A model generated the notes under the pieces. That model was given only the letters and a program-made list of their open reading frames with translations. It searched no databases and was not told the origin of the DNA. The translations under genes and the position numbers were made by a program. From NCBI GenBank assembly GCA_963823535.1, contig CAWGLZ010000004.1:682001-746000 (forward strand): 64,000 bases of DNA, written 5' to 3'. Below, in pieces: positions 63,918-64,000 of the stretch (position 1 is its first letter; every line of letters starts with the position of its first letter). The stretch comes from RPQJ01 sp963823535. Its GTDB lineage: Bacteria > Pseudomonadota > Gammaproteobacteria > Steroidobacterales > Steroidobacteraceae.

Positions 63918-64000
63918 ATGAAGAGCAACCAGGACCTGCAGCAGCGTCGCGACGCGGCCTTCGCGCGCGGCCTCGGCAACCAGCTGCCCGTCTACGTCGA
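63918..64000 (+). CDS. 4-aminobutyrate aminotransferase-like protein (3' truncated by window)
   Basis: Only the first 27 codons are visible: MKSNQDLQQRRDAAFARGLG, then NQLPVYV. This matches the N-terminus of GabT-type class III aminotransferases (R-R-x-x-A-x-x-R-G-[LV]-G). The GabT call rests on this short stretch alone, so it could be another class III family member. 47 nt separate it from galU. Confidence 0.7.
   Translation, partial: MKSNQDLQQRRDAAFARGLGNQLPVYV

Overview
The window is high-GC chromosomal DNA from a gammaproteobacterium. The clearest marker is the conserved block gyrA-serC-serA-pheA-aroA-cmk-rpsA-ihfB-lapA-lapB, with a divergent mtaD-ubiG-phosphatase-rmuC cluster on its other side. 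Also present are yciO-trpS-scpAB, ispZ-yciI-bolA, a thrABC operon headed by a fused aspartokinase/homoserine dehydrogenase, oligoribonuclease, lapB and galU. The lineage is probably on the Xanthomonadales/Nevskiales/Steroidobacterales/Pseudomonas side of the class; that placement is inference from synteny and not a phylogeny. No rRNA, tRNA, insertion sequence, prophage or CRISPR array was recognised.

Layout. 1-7.4 kb: end of a cNMP/CBS/DUF294 regulator with a DnaQ-like exonuclease, YqaA and AbgT membrane proteins, TerB and ParA-like proteins, a small secreted protein and a MobA/MocA-like nucleotidyltransferase. 7.5-12.8 kb: thrA-thrB-thrC plus a NERD-like membrane protein, all with 1-4 nt overlaps. 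12.8-15.1 kb: M20 peptidase and TatD on the minus strand. 15.2-20.3 kb: a four-gene MacAB/DevBCA-like ABC exporter and a YgjP-type metallopeptidase. 20.3-22.4 kb: DAHP synthase, peroxiredoxin and a MAPEG protein. 22.4-25.8 kb: etfB-etfA coupled to a tandem alpha/beta-hydrolase protein whose two nucleophile elbows lack serine. 26-28.8 kb: rsgA, an M48 protease and orn.

28.8-33.0 kb is the accessory-looking part, with visibly lower GC. Two DUF6502 paralogues flank a secreted protein gene made of about 44 copies of a 24-nt repeat (octapeptide ADAIIGTG/ADAIIGGD) and a DUF5666-like C-terminal domain. The repeat array contains ten frame-changing units. The 636-bp gap beyond it has a perfect CRP-type site placed as at a class II promoter, but no gene to regulate on that strand.

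33.1-44.5 kb is conserved housekeeping: a parvulin lipoprotein, bolA, yciI, ispZ, yciO, trpS, scpA, scpB, a degenerate RluB-like protein, a YciK-like SDR, rmuC, a Gph/MupP phosphatase, ubiG and mtaD. 44.6-56.6 kb is gyrA and the serC...lapB series, which links serine and aromatic amino acid synthesis to translation (S1), IHF and LPS control.

56.6-62.4 kb holds the most unusual locus: a sigma54-type promoter, a SCO copper chaperone, and a translationally coupled 1659-residue secreted protein. That protein joins a copper-radical oxidase (galactose/glyoxal oxidase type, all five copper/cofactor residues present), a three-repeat Cys module, Ig/PKD domains, a YVTN propeller and a two-haem cytochrome c peroxidase-like domain. 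The window ends with a ComEA-like protein, galU and the first codons of a gabT-like aminotransferase.
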